Position numbers and translations under genes: made by a program. 64,000 nt of DNA from Astrothelium macrocarpum (lineage: Eukaryota; Ascomycota; Dothideomycetes; Trypetheliales; Trypetheliaceae): positions 1 through 64,000 of the forward strand of contig JAGEMR010000001.1 of the NCBI GenBank assembly GCA_021030915.1, in the 5' to 3' direction. The notes beneath the pieces were generated by a model that saw nothing but the letters and a program-made list of their open reading frames with translations, did no database searches and was not told where the DNA came from. Shown one piece after another: positions 10,017 to 21,296 of this stretch (position 1 is the first letter of the stretch; every line of letters starts with the position of its first letter).

Positions 10017-12035
10017 CTATTTCCTCCGTCGCGACGGTGGTGTCGTCCCAGTGTAGTTACCTGTCTGGGTAGTGAAATCACCCTGCTGTGTCAAGCTTGA
10101 GATGCGACCAAGCAAGAATTCTAGCTGTCGGTATGCCGCGCCAGGTACATACTGCGGAATTTCTGGATTGCGATTAGTCATCTAAATGGATTGAACATAT
10201 CAAAAGGGTGATCATCGACCACGTACCGTGTCCAGCGTGGTTGACCAACACAAACGTCAGTCCACGCTCAGTGTGCGTTGTGCCAAGGAAGCCAGCACCT
10301 GCCACGTTATACTGCGGCGTAGCGGGAATGGGCTGATTTTCAGTCTCATACAAGATTTCCGCAAGTCCAGGGTGGTAAGGGACGAAGAAATCGTCAGATG
10401 GTCTGGTCTGGAAACCTTGTGCTCCATTCCACGTCATGTTTTGGATGGAGGCCAAAGTACCATTGGCGAGGAGCAAGTAGTCCAGTGCGCCGTGCCCGAT
10501 GATGACATTATTAGTTTTCTCGATAACACGCGGAATCGGTCCCAAAGAACTTGGCACGGATTCGTCACCATTGGGGAATAGAGTGTCATCACCGCAAATG
10601 ACGTAGTCTGTTGGCGGAGCATTGATAGCCTTTTGAACATCGCTGCGGTTGAAGTAGTCGTTGGGACCCCAGCCAAGGGAAGGAAAACCAAGCTGATCCC
10701 ATAGGAACGGGCAATAGTCGATCAAATGGTAAATATTGAAGCAAGGATTGACATAGATTGCTGCTGAAATGATATCATCCCACACATCGCATCCAGGCTC
10801 GGAGCTGTTAGGAGCAGAAGGGAGCTTGCCAGTTGGCGGGAATGTCAGGGCGTTTTCCATAAACTCAAAGTAGCCACACCTTTCCGCTCGCTCGTTGACA
10901 TCGGTCATTGTTGTCTCATTGAGATTGAAGATGTTTGCGTAGTCGTTCAAAGCCCACACAGCAGGAGCTATATCTGTTAGCAGGATATGACAAACGAGAT
11001 TTCGTCGAACAAATCACCTTCAATCAGGGTATCATCATAATTGATCGATGGATCATTAATCTGAATACCCTGTACATTGTAGTAATCCGTATTACTTTGA
11101 TTGAGCATGTAGTCTGCAATATATGGAATGTATTGCCCAGCATAACTTTCTCCAGCAATGTAAACTTTGCGCCCAGTAAGATCAAAGGTTTCCATAAAGT
11201 TCTTCCAGAATCCGGCGAACCGGCTTGCAATATCGACTTCATTCATAATCTCAGCAGGAGCTCCTGGTGCGGCAGGCGAGAATCCGGTGCCGATGGGTTG
11301 ATCAACCCAAACCATGTTTGTCAGGTTTACCTGTTCTCATGTTAGCCTCTCGTTTCCACTCGTCCATTGGATTCATCGCTTTTATATTAACAAAACATTG
11401 TGAGAATTACAAGTCTTTTAAGTACGTGTGATGATAGGCATGTAGTAGAGACGTGATAAGAAGTTGAGGAATCTTGCTAAATATTACATACCCAAGAATA
11501 TGGATTGGGAACTGGCGAGTACGTGCCCGATTGCCAGAGGAACGGTCCGTTTTCTTGAAACAAGCCATCCAAACTTGAACAACTGCATAGAAATTAGCCG
11601 GGTGACTAGCAATTAAGGATAGATTGGTAGCCTTACCCAGGTCCACCGTTGAGCCAAATGGTAATCTCATCTGACGCAGCTGGATTGTCTGAAGGGAAAA
11701 ACCAGAACCATAACTGATTGGGGTTGCTTGCATTGCCATTAATGGATAAAGTGCCAGCGTAGGATTCGCCAATGTTAAAGTCCACATCTGGAATGCCGCT
11801 GCCATTGACCGCGAATTCTGCAATTTGTGAGTGGGCGAACCGATGAACATAGAGATGGAGACATACTTGCGGTATTCGAGTTGAGGTAGCTGGATTGCCG
11901 CTTGTGCTGGGTGTGAGTTTTCGCATGATCGTGAAGAGCTCTCTTCGGCTTCACTGGAGCTTTCTTGTGGGGACTTTCTAGTGCTGCAACAGCAGAAACG
12001 CCCAAAAGGGCTGCTACATAAGAACGGAAAATCAT
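10017..12035 (-). CDS. Secreted serine carboxypeptidase (peptidase S10)
   Basis: Six exons (12035-11867, 11817-11637, 11582-11492, 11330-11018, 10973 or 10967-10227, 10162-10017), about 546-548 residues. A signal peptide (MIFRSYVAALLGVSAVAA) is followed by a basic propeptide with a KR site. The oxyanion-region motif WLNGGPGCSSL is rebuilt across intron 2. The catalytic Ser lies in GESYAGQY, the Asp in GHGALDYLL and the His in NHAGHE, the last completed by the final splice. Family members cleave single residues from peptide C-termini at acid pH; this one is probably vacuolar or secreted. Intron 4 has two usable acceptors six bases apart (44 or 50 nt), changing two residues. Several Asn-X-Ser/Thr sites are present. 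Confidence 0.93.
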
Positions 12036-13886
12036 GATTAAACAATGGAAACTTCACAATTAACTGAAACTTGAAGCTGCAAAGAAAAGAGGAAATTTTA
12101 CCGGGACATGCTCTAAGTTTTGATCCTCGCAGCTACACGGCCGACCCCACTCAGGCGTCAGGAACAATCGTTCTGCCTGCTGCATGACGCAGTGGTATCA
12201 AGCGAGACCTTGCCGAGAGAAGCAAGTCGAAGTGGGACTGAAGTTGTTCGACGACGGGCGACGGATACGATCGACAGTGATGATAGCGATTGACAGGGAC
12301 CTGGCCAGCGCCGCGCTTTACTTGACCAGGCAGGCGAGGGAGCCGCTGCAGTGGAAAAGAGACTACATCATGGCCAAGACCGCTTTTTACTTTTATTTCC
12401 TTTCGTACCTGATAGCTTCTGGACATAAGCACTATTTCCCCAGGTACCTACGCTTTTAACCATTTCCATTCATGCCATTGGCGGGGATCATGCATTTACC
12501 TTTGGTGATATCAATGATTTGAAAACTATCTGATGACGGCACTTTTATGCCCCAAAGTCCAACGGCCAGCATTGGCTTCCAGGCTCGATCCTTGGCAAGC
12601 GAATAATTAGGTACATCAATAGCGGTACAAGGTCGCTTCACAGCAGATTATACGAGAAGCTTGGGCCACTGTGCCTGACTCTCTGTCGCTACTGGGTACC
12701 TAGCTTCCGGTCTCCAAAGTTTGGTAAATGTGGGTACATCAATGACTCCCTGCAACTCTTGATGTGTTGCTTCAAGAATGTGAGCGAAAGGTAAAATCCG
12801 AGGGAAGACTATAGCATGAATCACTATTTGTGCGAACAAAATATAGAAATTTCCGTTATCTCGAATTAACGGAGTATTCAGCGCATTGACCATTACGTTC
12901 CCCTCGTCTCGTCATTTCTTGAATGATGACGTTAGGCTGCTACTGGAATTGGGTTTACTTCCGCAAAATGGCTTGAAGCTGAAGTCAATGCCGTTGAAGC
13001 GCTGGGATCCAATCACAGACAAAGTTCCCCACCAAACTGGTATCCACAAGCTGCCCCGTGTAGCTGAAAAGAAAGAAAATGCCCCAAATATAGCTGCGTT
13101 GTGTGAATGCAAAAATGTCTTTCCGCAGCATGTCCTTCATAATCCGTAGATAATCTGATAATGATAGGGGACGTATCACATGGCTGCTTTGATAGCGGCT
13201 TGAGGGTAAACCTCGTGACGAATTTTCCCTCAAAGCCATATCATATTATATCAGAGCCCTTTGCCGTCTTCATGCTCAATTGCGATGCCAGCTTCTCGCG
13301 GATCGTCAGAACGCGACACACGAAACAGTAATTGGTTTCAAACAGGCTTACATTGTGCTACGAAACTCCATGACCTTCAATTTCGACAAGAATTGAATTT
13401 TTTGACTCGTGTTTACTAATTATGCTCGCTTAGAGCTATTACTGTAACTAATCAGCTAATTTGTGCATGCCTATTCTTTAAGACGTCAGTCATAAATCAC
13501 AGCGTCTTGGGCAAGCATGTGGCGTGGTGCGTTAGGCGGGCTAACATCCGAATGAGCGCATGTCTAGTTAAGGTTGGAAAATTAGACCATAGCAATCACG
13601 AAATCCAAAAGGAGGATCCCGTCGATTGTTTGATCAAGGTGTGCTCAAGCAGCCGAGATCCATCTGATGATGCTGTTCCGCGATGAGGCAGGTGAGAATG
13701 ATGCCGAGAGACCGGAGTGAAAAATCTGAAGCAGACAAACCGGCTAACTCCATTGTGCAATCCATTCACCGGAACCCGGTTGGACGTACTCCATCGGAAC
13801 TAAACCCAGCGCAATGCAGATAAATCATCGAAGAGAAGTCGATTAGTTTTCGTAAATCAAAGAGAGGTGGCTAGCCCGTAGTGCGC
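12036..13886. other. Intergenic 1.85 kb, possible decayed gene
   Basis: Upstream of the carboxypeptidase and downstream of the splicing-factor gene. Four short minus-strand frames follow one another between 13239 and 12456, with protein-like pieces such as SDYLRIMKDMLRKDIFAF and HILEATHQELQGVIDVP. I could not join them into one phase-consistent model, nor recognise a family. They may be a broken gene or chance frames. Around 13300-13860 I see nothing. Confidence 0.4.
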
Positions 13887-15861
13887 CTAGAGGGACTTGG
13901 TGCGAGCGAACAGCGAACTGTAGACGGCGTCAACAATAGGTTGCGCACTGATCGTGCGTCCTCCAAAGAAGCGGCCATTCAGACCCTTGACGGCATTTTC
14001 ACCTCCCGTGACAGTCTGGAACTTGATGTAGACATCGCCATTGCTATTGGCGTCAACAGAGATGTGGACAACTTTGCCGTACTTTTCGCTGCATTCGTCT
14101 TTGATTTCTGACTCTAATTCCTTGACCCAGTTCGGCTCAGTTTCCCTAAAAGAAATGTCAGTATTGAACAAGATTATCATAAAAAGTATCGAAGAAGCTT
14201 CACGTACTGGGCAGGATTGAACATGTTTCGCAGAATGATGCAACGGCTGTTCTGTGGAACATTAACAGGCAATGTCTTCTTCTCATTCTTCGGTTTAGCC
14301 ATCGGACGCTTGTCGGCACCGTTGGATTCTGCAGGCTCATCGGCACGTGCTAGCTTCCTCATCAAAGCATCGCGAGAGTAATTGGAAAAGTTAACTCCGG
14401 CTACATCTGTATCGTCGAGAGCGCTCGCGCCACCAGCGCCTTTGTCATCGCCGCGGCCACCGGCACGATCAAAGTTGCTGCTGCCGCCTGCCTGAGCACC
14501 ACGTCCACCAGCTCCAGAAAAGGCAGAACCTTGGAAGCCATTAGCTTGATTAGGAAACCGCTGAAGAAGATCCTGAGTAGATTCTGGGGTAAACTTGTCA
14601 TTCCCAAGACCAACGCGGATCGGACGACCAGCAAGATCAAATCCATTCATCTTTTCCAAGGCTTCTTTGGCTGCAGCCGGATCGCGGAATCTAAACAGTC
14701 AGCATCATTCCATACATTGTTGCTGTGAGCAAAACTTACTGAACAAATCCATAGCCGCGACTACGTCCTTGATCTTCCTTTTGTAGTTGGACAAACTCCA
14801 GTTCCCCAAAGGGTTCAAAGATGTTCTGTAGATCAGACTCAGTAATGCTAAAATGAATGTTGCCTACGTAGAGCCTGTGGAATGGAATTCCGTTTGCGTG
14901 TGCGTTGCCATTACCAGCGGAGGTGCGGGCTTGACGATTCTTCTCGGCCTCGGTGAGTTGGGCTATGATAGGAATGCCTAAAAGTTGTTGACCTGTGAGC
15001 TGAATAGCTTTCGGAACAGACTCTTCGTCTTTGAACTCAACGTAACCAACGCTAGAAAAATAGTCAGCATGAAAAATACAAGATGTAGATGTTTACTTAC
15101 CCCTTTGAGCGTCCACTGACACGATCCTTGACAATTTGTGCCTCCTTGACAGGACCAACTTTTTTGAAGAACTCAATCAGTTCCTTGGTCCGCAATCGGG
15201 CTGCAAGCTGCTGAACAAAAACAGTACGACGATCTCGTTCATCCTCAGTAGGTGGAGGAGTCGCCGATCTCCTTCTCGGACTCGCAGAACGGCGCCTACC
15301 AGAAGTACGATCTCGAGCCTCGCGTTCTCGGCCGCCACGGTCACGATCCCGGCGATCGCTATCTCGACGACGGTCGCGGGGTTCCTCTTCATGGTCTCGA
15401 CGACTACGCCCAGAGGGACGGTAATACCTATCATCGTAAGGGGATCTCGAACGGGATCTCGCGCGACCTCCGCCGCGGTAGTAGTCACCACCTAAACCAC
15501 GGTAAGCATCGGTGTGAGCATATGCATCTCGATAGCCATGTCGAGGGCGAGCAAGATCGCGGTCTCGACTTCTATATCGATGCCGGTGCGTGTGGTGTCT
15601 ACCTCTGTCGCTCACGTCCTCGCCGCCATCTCGGCTACTCCTCCCTCGCTCACGGGACCGATCACGCCGTGTGCGGTCGCGGTCTCGGTCTCTGCTGTCA
15701 TCACGACGCCGGTCGCGGTCGCGGTCGCGGTCACGGCGGTCGGTGCGCTCATCTTGGGTGCCAGTGGTGTCCTGCTCGGCCGAGAGCGTGGCAGACTTGC
15801 GGCGACCGGCCTGCTGTGCAGCGTCCTCGAGGAGCGCTTCAACGTCGGCGAAACCTGACAT
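13887..15861 (-). CDS. rsd1: RBM39/Rsd1-type splicing factor
   Basis: Four exons (15861-15101, 15051-14740, 14690-14208, 14145-13887; introns 49, 49 and 62 nt), 604 residues. The first 200 residues are rich in RD, RS and DRD dipeptides, as in SR-related splicing proteins. RRM1 starts near residue 211 (RRTVFVQQL) and crosses intron 1. RRM2 starts near 303 (HRLYVGNI) with RGYGFVQF as its RNP1 segment. A C-terminal U2AF-homology-type RRM starts near 506 (CIILRNMFNPAQ). This order matches the CC1-like family (human RBM39, fission yeast Rsd1), which acts in the nucleus in early spliceosome assembly with U2AF and U2 snRNP. A Gly-rich linker separates RRM2 and RRM3. Confidence 0.9.
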
Positions 15862-16499
15862 GATCGCAGTTTGGTTGGATGCTATTCGGTGCAGAGCTGA
15901 TGTCTTGGATTGGAGTGGGTTATCACTTGGGCGAGTCAGAAAGCCAACAGCGGAGTGGATCGTGGAGGGTATGTCGAACCCTTGAAGCTGTAATTTCTTC
16001 CTTCGAGATTTATATTTACGCTACGAGTGAAGAAACAGAGTTAGGAGCGCAAGCAGTCGAAGAAAGAGTAACAAGATGGCAATTTTCTAGTACCTTTCGA
16101 CGAGCTTTGCGTGTGGGTGAAGAGCAAAGGGTGAGGGGAAATGAAGAATCTGACGAGGCCGAATTCATGGCCCGTGGTCGGCAGCCTCTCACGTGACTGG
16201 ACGCGCACTCCACCCCATCCAGCACATCTGTCAGACGTAGCAGCAACATTACGATTCAAGGCACGTGGAGTTGGAGCAGAGGTTCACTTATGGTAGCTTT
16301 TCGGGAGAACACCTGGGTTCTAATACAAATACACTTTGTGACTGATCACCGGTTGTCTGTGGATTTGTGTACACCGCATGACGCCACCGAAACAGAGATC
16401 AAACAATTCCCCGTTAGAGAATGCCAAGAGCCCGCCCGGATGGAACAATTCCGCACGCGTTGCCCAACCTTATCCTGAACAAACGTTTCGGATGATCTG
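15862..16499. other. Spacer of 638 bp, promoter region
   Basis: Between two minus-strand genes: upstream of the splicing factor and downstream of the HERP-like gene. Frames here are short shadows. It presumably carries the splicing-factor promoter and the HERP-like 3' UTR. No specific element recognised. Confidence 0.45.
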
Positions 16500-19244
16500 C
16501 TAATCCTCACCAACTTTATGTGGAGCCCTGTCAATCGAATCTGAACCCGTTGCACTACCCCTGCTGACGTCTTCGTCGGATCGGACTGGTTCCTTGCCCT
16601 TGCTTTTGGCTTCCAATGAACCGTTCTCTGAGTAATCTTCTTGCGCGTCGTCCACCAGGGCTTGCCGTCTCTCTCTCAAACCTTCCTCAGCGTCTGGTGG
16701 CCGTGGAGACCTCAGGCCAACCGTCTCTGCAGTAGCGTCACTATCACGATGTGCTTCTTCTTCAGCCTTGGCCTGTGCCTCTTCTTCCTCCCTCTTCAGC
16801 CTCTCCCTCTCCTCTTGCTCTCTTCGCTGTCTAGCTTCTTCTTCTTCACGCTGTCGTCGTTCTCGGTCACGAGCTTCGACATGACGTTCTCCTACGCCAG
16901 GCCATAAACTTGCTATAAACAATGCGAGTGCACGCTCCACACCCAAAAGCTGAGCCCTTGCCCAAGCACGTTGGGTCTCCATCCGTGTGCGTGGAACACG
17001 ATTTGCTGGAGTAGCCACATCAGCCGTGCGCCCTTGAGCTGAAGATCTACTTTCTGGTGGTGCTTCGTTTCGGTTCTGCCCTTGATCCTGGCCACGCTGT
17101 CCCGCACCCTCCTGAGGTCGGAGTAGGCCTTCCAAATGGTCTCTGAGACGCTCACCAAACCTTCTGACTGGCCCTTGTTGCTGTGCTGCGTATGCCAGAA
17201 ACGCAACAACACCAATTACAAATGGACGTACGTAACCTACGTTGGAGCCCCCAAAGAATAGCCAAAGAAAACCAACAATGCGGACAACAACCCATAGGTG
17301 CCCTGCTATAGCTCCGATATTCAAATCTTCGGCAACTTGTGGGGCTTGACCTTGCACTTGAGCCGGTGGGGCATTTAGGGCGTTGCCTCCTTGAGCGGCC
17401 TGTGCAGGGACAGCAACATTGCGAGGTTGCTGATTGGGTACAAGAGGAATTCGAGCGACTTGCTGGGCTGGCTGCTGAGCATGGCCGCCTGGTTGGTTCT
17501 GATTCATGTTTGGATTCTGATTATGGGACATTGATTGCTGCTGATTGTCTGCATGAGCTGGGTTGAAACCTCCTGGGAGAGGTCCATTGACTGGAAAATT
17601 CGGCCGATTAAATGAATTATGTATTTGCGGAAACATGTTACCCATTGCCAGCTGAGGCTGATTTGGAACCATGTTACGGAAACGAGGTTGATGTATATCG
17701 TTTTGGTGCAACGGCATCAAATGAGGAGGGGCGCCTGGAGTAGCCCAGGTGCCAGTAGGTGATAAAAGAAGGGCTTCTGGGCCAGTGGGAGATGAGAGGA
17801 GGTACACGGTAGGTGCAGTAGACGAAGTCTCCGCTGAGACAGACTGATTTTGCGGATTTGTGTTGACTTGTCCCAAAGTTCTATTCTGTTGATTGGGCTG
17901 CGCGTTATTGCTTGAGAACGCAGAATTATCTGCTGACGCCCGCAAATGATTTGGTAAAAGCTGCAAAGCCCCCCCAAGATTCTGCACGAGGCCTAAAGCG
18001 AAGTCACTGATTGCGGTATTTGTCCGGGCCTGTAGAGAATTCAGCTGAGCTACTGCATCCTGGAGATTTTCCCGGATACGCTCGCCTTCTTCTCGGGCAG
18101 CTGGGTCTCCAGGAACGGGGTTGAAATTTTCAACCCTACGTTGTTGTTCTTGAACGAATCTCTCTAGCTCCGCCATTTGTGCCTCTATCGCCGCGCGCGG
18201 AAATTGCGGGACGTTCACCATGTGCGGATGCGGCTGTCCGTTGGCAGCAAACGGTCCAAGTGGTAGATTTTGGCCAAGCACCTGAGCCATTGGCATGGGG
18301 AAGGGCCCGGGGAATGGCATGTTCAAAGGGACTTGTGCTGGCATATGCGCGCCTTGAGGCACAGTTGTAGTCGTATTCATTGTAAAAGTCCAACTCTCCC
18401 CATGCGGCTCAACACCTGACCGAGCAAAATTACCAGTATTCGAAGGCAAACCGTGTGGACCATCTGTCCCCATTGTGGGCTGTCCATTCTGGACGGCTTG
18501 CGTAGGCTGGATGTTTGGCTGGATTTGGTTGGGAGGTAGAACCTGTCCCTGTTGTCCCTGGCTACCAGGTTGTCCTTGACCATGACTTTGCGCATGATTT
18601 TGAGCATTACCATTTAGTCCTCCTGTTAGACGTTGTAATCGCTGTAGTTGCTGCTGTATATGTTGCACTTGGGCCATGTGTTGATGTAATCCGGGAACAG
18701 GTGGTACGTTTGGCGCTGGTGTATGAGGAGGCCTCACACCTTGCATAGGAGGAACTGAAGCCGGTCTTTGGCCGCCTATCATATTCCTAAATGGATTTGC
18801 TTGTGCGGTTGGATTCTGTGCCTGACTCGGATGCGGGACGTCTTGAAAAGGATTCGTCGGTGTTTGAGTCTGTCTGTGCGAGGTATTTGGCTGCGCATTC
18901 CAAGAATGAGTGGGAGTGTCTGGAATGACTAGGTGCAAGGTGTGTTCTCTTTGCTGCTTGATTGTATCCTCCCCAAAGATGTAGCTCATGGTCTGAGACT
19001 CATCTGCCATTACCCTGCCTCGGTATATCAGTCGCTGTCGGTCATTTGGTGGTCGCGAGGGTAGCTCAGCCCGGATCTTTTCTTTGAGCTGTGCCACACT
19101 TGTGGATGCATCAAGGGACTTGAAGGTGAGCCCATTTCGAATCTCTGGAGAAGGAGACAGAATCTTTAAATCGATTAGTCTAGAGGCGCCCTCGTTTCTT
19201 GTTGAAGGACCTCCAGCTTCAGAATCTGGTTGAGAAGATGACAT
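16500..19244 (-). CDS. HERP/Usa1-like ubiquitin-like domain ER membrane protein
   Basis: Uninterrupted frame of 914 residues. A ubiquitin-like domain lies at about residues 24-110 (RLIDLKILSPSPEI, then RQRLIYRGRVMADES and HTLHLVIPDTP). A very long Gln/Asn/Pro-rich middle follows. A hydrophobic hairpin of two likely helices at about 640-695 (HLWVVVRIVGFLWLFF and YVRPFVIGVVAFLAYAA) precedes an Arg/Glu-rich C-terminal segment likely to form coiled coil (800-850). A Ubl followed by a membrane hairpin is the layout of HERPUD1 and yeast Usa1, which scaffold the Hrd1 ER-associated degradation ligase; this assignment is by architecture only. The start is the first ATG and sits just before the acidic Ser-rich N-terminus. 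Confidence 0.7.
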   Translation of the reverse strand: MSSSQPDSEAGGPSTRNEGASRLIDLKILSPSPEIRNGLTFKSLDASTSVAQLKEKIRAELPSRPPNDRQRLIYRGRVMADESQTMSYIFGEDTIKQQREHTLHLVIPDTPTHSWNAQPNTSHRQTQTPTNPFQDVPHPSQAQNPTAQANPFRNMIGGQRPASVPPMQGVRPPHTPAPNVPPVPGLHQHMAQVQHIQQQLQRLQRLTGGLNGNAQNHAQSHGQGQPGSQGQQGQVLPPNQIQPNIQPTQAVQNGQPTMGTDGPHGLPSNTGNFARSGVEPHGESWTFTMNTTTTVPQGAHMPAQVPLNMPFPGPFPMPMAQVLGQNLPLGPFAANGQPHPHMVNVPQFPRAAIEAQMAELERFVQEQQRRVENFNPVPGDPAAREEGERIRENLQDAVAQLNSLQARTNTAISDFALGLVQNLGGALQLLPNHLRASADNSAFSSNNAQPNQQNRTLGQVNTNPQNQSVSAETSSTAPTVYLLSSPTGPEALLLSPTGTWATPGAPPHLMPLHQNDIHQPRFRNMVPNQPQLAMGNMFPQIHNSFNRPNFPVNGPLPGGFNPAHADNQQQSMSHNQNPNMNQNQPGGHAQQPAQQVARIPLVPNQQPRNVAVPAQAAQGGNALNAPPAQVQGQAPQVAEDLNIGAIAGHLWVVVRIVGFLWLFFGGSNVGYVRPFVIGVVAFLAYAAQQQGPVRRFGERLRDHLEGLLRPQEGAGQRGQDQGQNRNEAPPESRSSAQGRTADVATPANRVPRTRMETQRAWARAQLLGVERALALFIASLWPGVGERHVEARDRERRQREEEEARQRREQEERERLKREEEEAQAKAEEEAHRDSDATAETVGLRSPRPPDAEEGLRERRQALVDDAQEDYSENGSLEAKSKGKEPVRSDEDVSRGSATGSDSIDRAPHKVGED

Positions 19245-19589
19245 GGCTAGACGTGGAGGTATAGTGGAGGTATAGTGGAGGAGCGCAGGTATAGGAAGGA
19301 GGAGAGTTCAAAAGCGGTTTAATACAAGAAGGCAGGGAGCATCACGTAATCCTCCAAAGCTCAAACCGCCAGCACTCTCGAAGTTTGTCGCGGAGAAGAG
19401 TGTAGGCGTAGTGGGGAGGCACAGTTAGATGTATTGTTGTTCTTTTAAAAGCATCACCCCGAGCTCCGCCAGGGTCCAACCAGGATTGGGCAGTTGCATC
19501 ATCGTTTCGGTCCTAAATGCGGTCCCCCCGGATTTCCCTATCAGCTACATTCCAATGATCCATGAACGGAACCCGATCATGCAGCTACG
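19245..19589. promoter_or_regulatory. Bidirectional promoter region
   Basis: 345 bp separate the start codons of the HERP-like gene (-) and PSD1 (+), so one intergenic region must drive both. Close to the minus-strand start is a purine-rich stretch with a duplicated ggaggtatagt unit (19254-19279). No TATA box is obvious. Shared regulation is inferred from geometry only. Confidence 0.55.
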
Positions 19590-21296
19590 ATGACCAGTGT
19601 TGTCTCCAGGAGTAGAAACTGCTTCTCGCACACGAAATGCTCAAGACAACGGCGAATCGATTTCGCTTTGTCCGCACGATGTCCACCGCCTTGGTGTAGA
19701 CGACTCCAAATTGCTAACCGAACGAGGTCATTTTCTACTTCAGCGACACGACTACAACAGCAACAGCCGCACAGGAAGGAAAGCTTCGGTTCAAGGTTAG
19801 GAGCGGCGTGGAGGAATACCAAAGTAGAATGGTATCCAATACCCGTGGCCGCTGGGATTGGCTTCCTAGGGCTAGTACAATTCTATCGAGTTCAAGAAAG
19901 ACAGAGACAACAGAGAGAACAAGATGATATTGACGCGGAGGAACACCCGGATCCGGGGCGTCGACCTAAGAAACGGCCTCGTATACGGCCAGAAGGACCA
20001 TGGTCCGTTCAAATCATGTCGACCTTGCCCTTGAAGTTCCTCTCTCGCTTATGGGGAAGATTCAATGAGATTGAGCTACCATATTATTTCCGAGTCCCAG
20101 GCTTTAAACTATACTCGTGGATCTTTGGAGTCAACTTGGACGAGGTAGCAGAGCCAGATTTACATGTCTATCCAAATCTAGCTGCTTTTTTCTACCGCCA
20201 ACTGAAGCCCGGGTGTCGACCCCTTGATCCAAATCCAAACGCCGTTCTCTCTCCAGCTGACGGGAAAATCATTCAATATGGCATGATTGAGCATGGTGAA
20301 GTCGAGCAGGTCAAAGGTGTAAGATACAGTCTTGATGCTCTTCTGGGCTCCCAGCAACCCTCCGAATCTGGCTCCTACACTTCGAATTCCAATATTGCAT
20401 CGTCTCCCAAGTCTTCCAAACCATCCCTATCCCGGACCCGCAATCTCAGCACTGATGAAGAGGTCATTCATGCAGACGAAGAGTTTGCCCAAGTCAATGG
20501 CATCACCTATACTCTTCCGCATCTTTTTTCAGGTGGGAAAAAGCACCCCAACGCCCGACAGCAAGAAGGCCCAACCGATCAGTCTACAACATCAACGCCA
20601 TCTTCCGAGTCTGAAGTGCGCGCTGATCTAGCTCTTGCTAATCCCTCTCGTCCTTGGTGGGCACCTGCTCCATCTCCAATTCCAAAAGCGCTCTACTACT
20701 GCGTCATCTATCTTGCTCCAGGAGATTACCACCGTTTCCATAGCCCGGTCTCGTGGGTTGTTGAGTCGAGACGACATTTTGCAGGAGAGTTGTATAGCGT
20801 CTCACCATACCTGCAACGGACATTACCAGGTCTCTTTGTTCTTAATGAGCGTGTTGTGCTGCTGGGGAGATGGCGGCATGGCTTCTTTAGCTATACTCCT
20901 GTTGGTGCAACGAATGTCGGATCTATCAAAATCAACTTTGATAAGGAACTACAAACTAATTCCCTAACTACCGATACAGAAGCTGATCGTCAAGCTGAGA
21001 AGGCCAAGGAACGGGGCGAGCATTACTCTGGTTTTGCAGAAGCGTACTATGGCGCGGCGAGTAAAGTTCTTGGAGGGCATGCCTTAAAGAGAGGAGAGGA
21101 AATGGGTGGCTTTCAATTGGGAAGTACCATCGTGCTTGTCTTTGAAGCACCAAAAGGTAGGAGAAGACGCAGTTTTGATGAGGGCTTCTCAGATGAGGAT
21201 GAGCAGAAACGTTTGGGTGGATGGAAGTGGAACATTGACATTGGACAAAAGGTAAAAGTTGGCCAGGCTTTGGGTAGTGTGGACCCTGAAGAGTAA
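19590..21296 (+). CDS. PSD1: Mitochondrial phosphatidylserine decarboxylase proenzyme
   Basis: Single exon, 568 residues. An Arg/Ser-rich N-terminus (for example RTRSFSTSATRL) fits a mitochondrial presequence, followed by an inner-membrane helix near residues 80-97 (YPIPVAAGIGFLGLVQFY). Conserved segments include AVLSPADGKI, LAPGDYHRFHSPVSW and FVLNERVVLLGRW. The LGST motif at residues 510-513 is the self-cleavage site: the chain is cut between Gly511 and Ser512 and the Ser becomes the pyruvoyl cofactor of the small subunit. The enzyme makes phosphatidylethanolamine from phosphatidylserine at the inner mitochondrial membrane. A low-complexity Ser-rich insertion at about 250-350 is lineage-variable. 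Divergent from the HERP-like gene. Confidence 0.95.
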   Translation: MTSVVSRSRNCFSHTKCSRQRRIDFALSARCPPPWCRRLQIANRTRSFSTSATRLQQQQPHRKESFGSRLGAAWRNTKVEWYPIPVAAGIGFLGLVQFYRVQERQRQQREQDDIDAEEHPDPGRRPKKRPRIRPEGPWSVQIMSTLPLKFLSRLWGRFNEIELPYYFRVPGFKLYSWIFGVNLDEVAEPDLHVYPNLAAFFYRQLKPGCRPLDPNPNAVLSPADGKIIQYGMIEHGEVEQVKGVRYSLDALLGSQQPSESGSYTSNSNIASSPKSSKPSLSRTRNLSTDEEVIHADEEFAQVNGITYTLPHLFSGGKKHPNARQQEGPTDQSTTSTPSSESEVRADLALANPSRPWWAPAPSPIPKALYYCVIYLAPGDYHRFHSPVSWVVESRRHFAGELYSVSPYLQRTLPGLFVLNERVVLLGRWRHGFFSYTPVGATNVGSIKINFDKELQTNSLTTDTEADRQAEKAKERGEHYSGFAEAYYGAASKVLGGHALKRGEEMGGFQLGSTIVLVFEAPKGRRRRSFDEGFSDEDEQKRLGGWKWNIDIGQKVKVGQALGSVDPEE

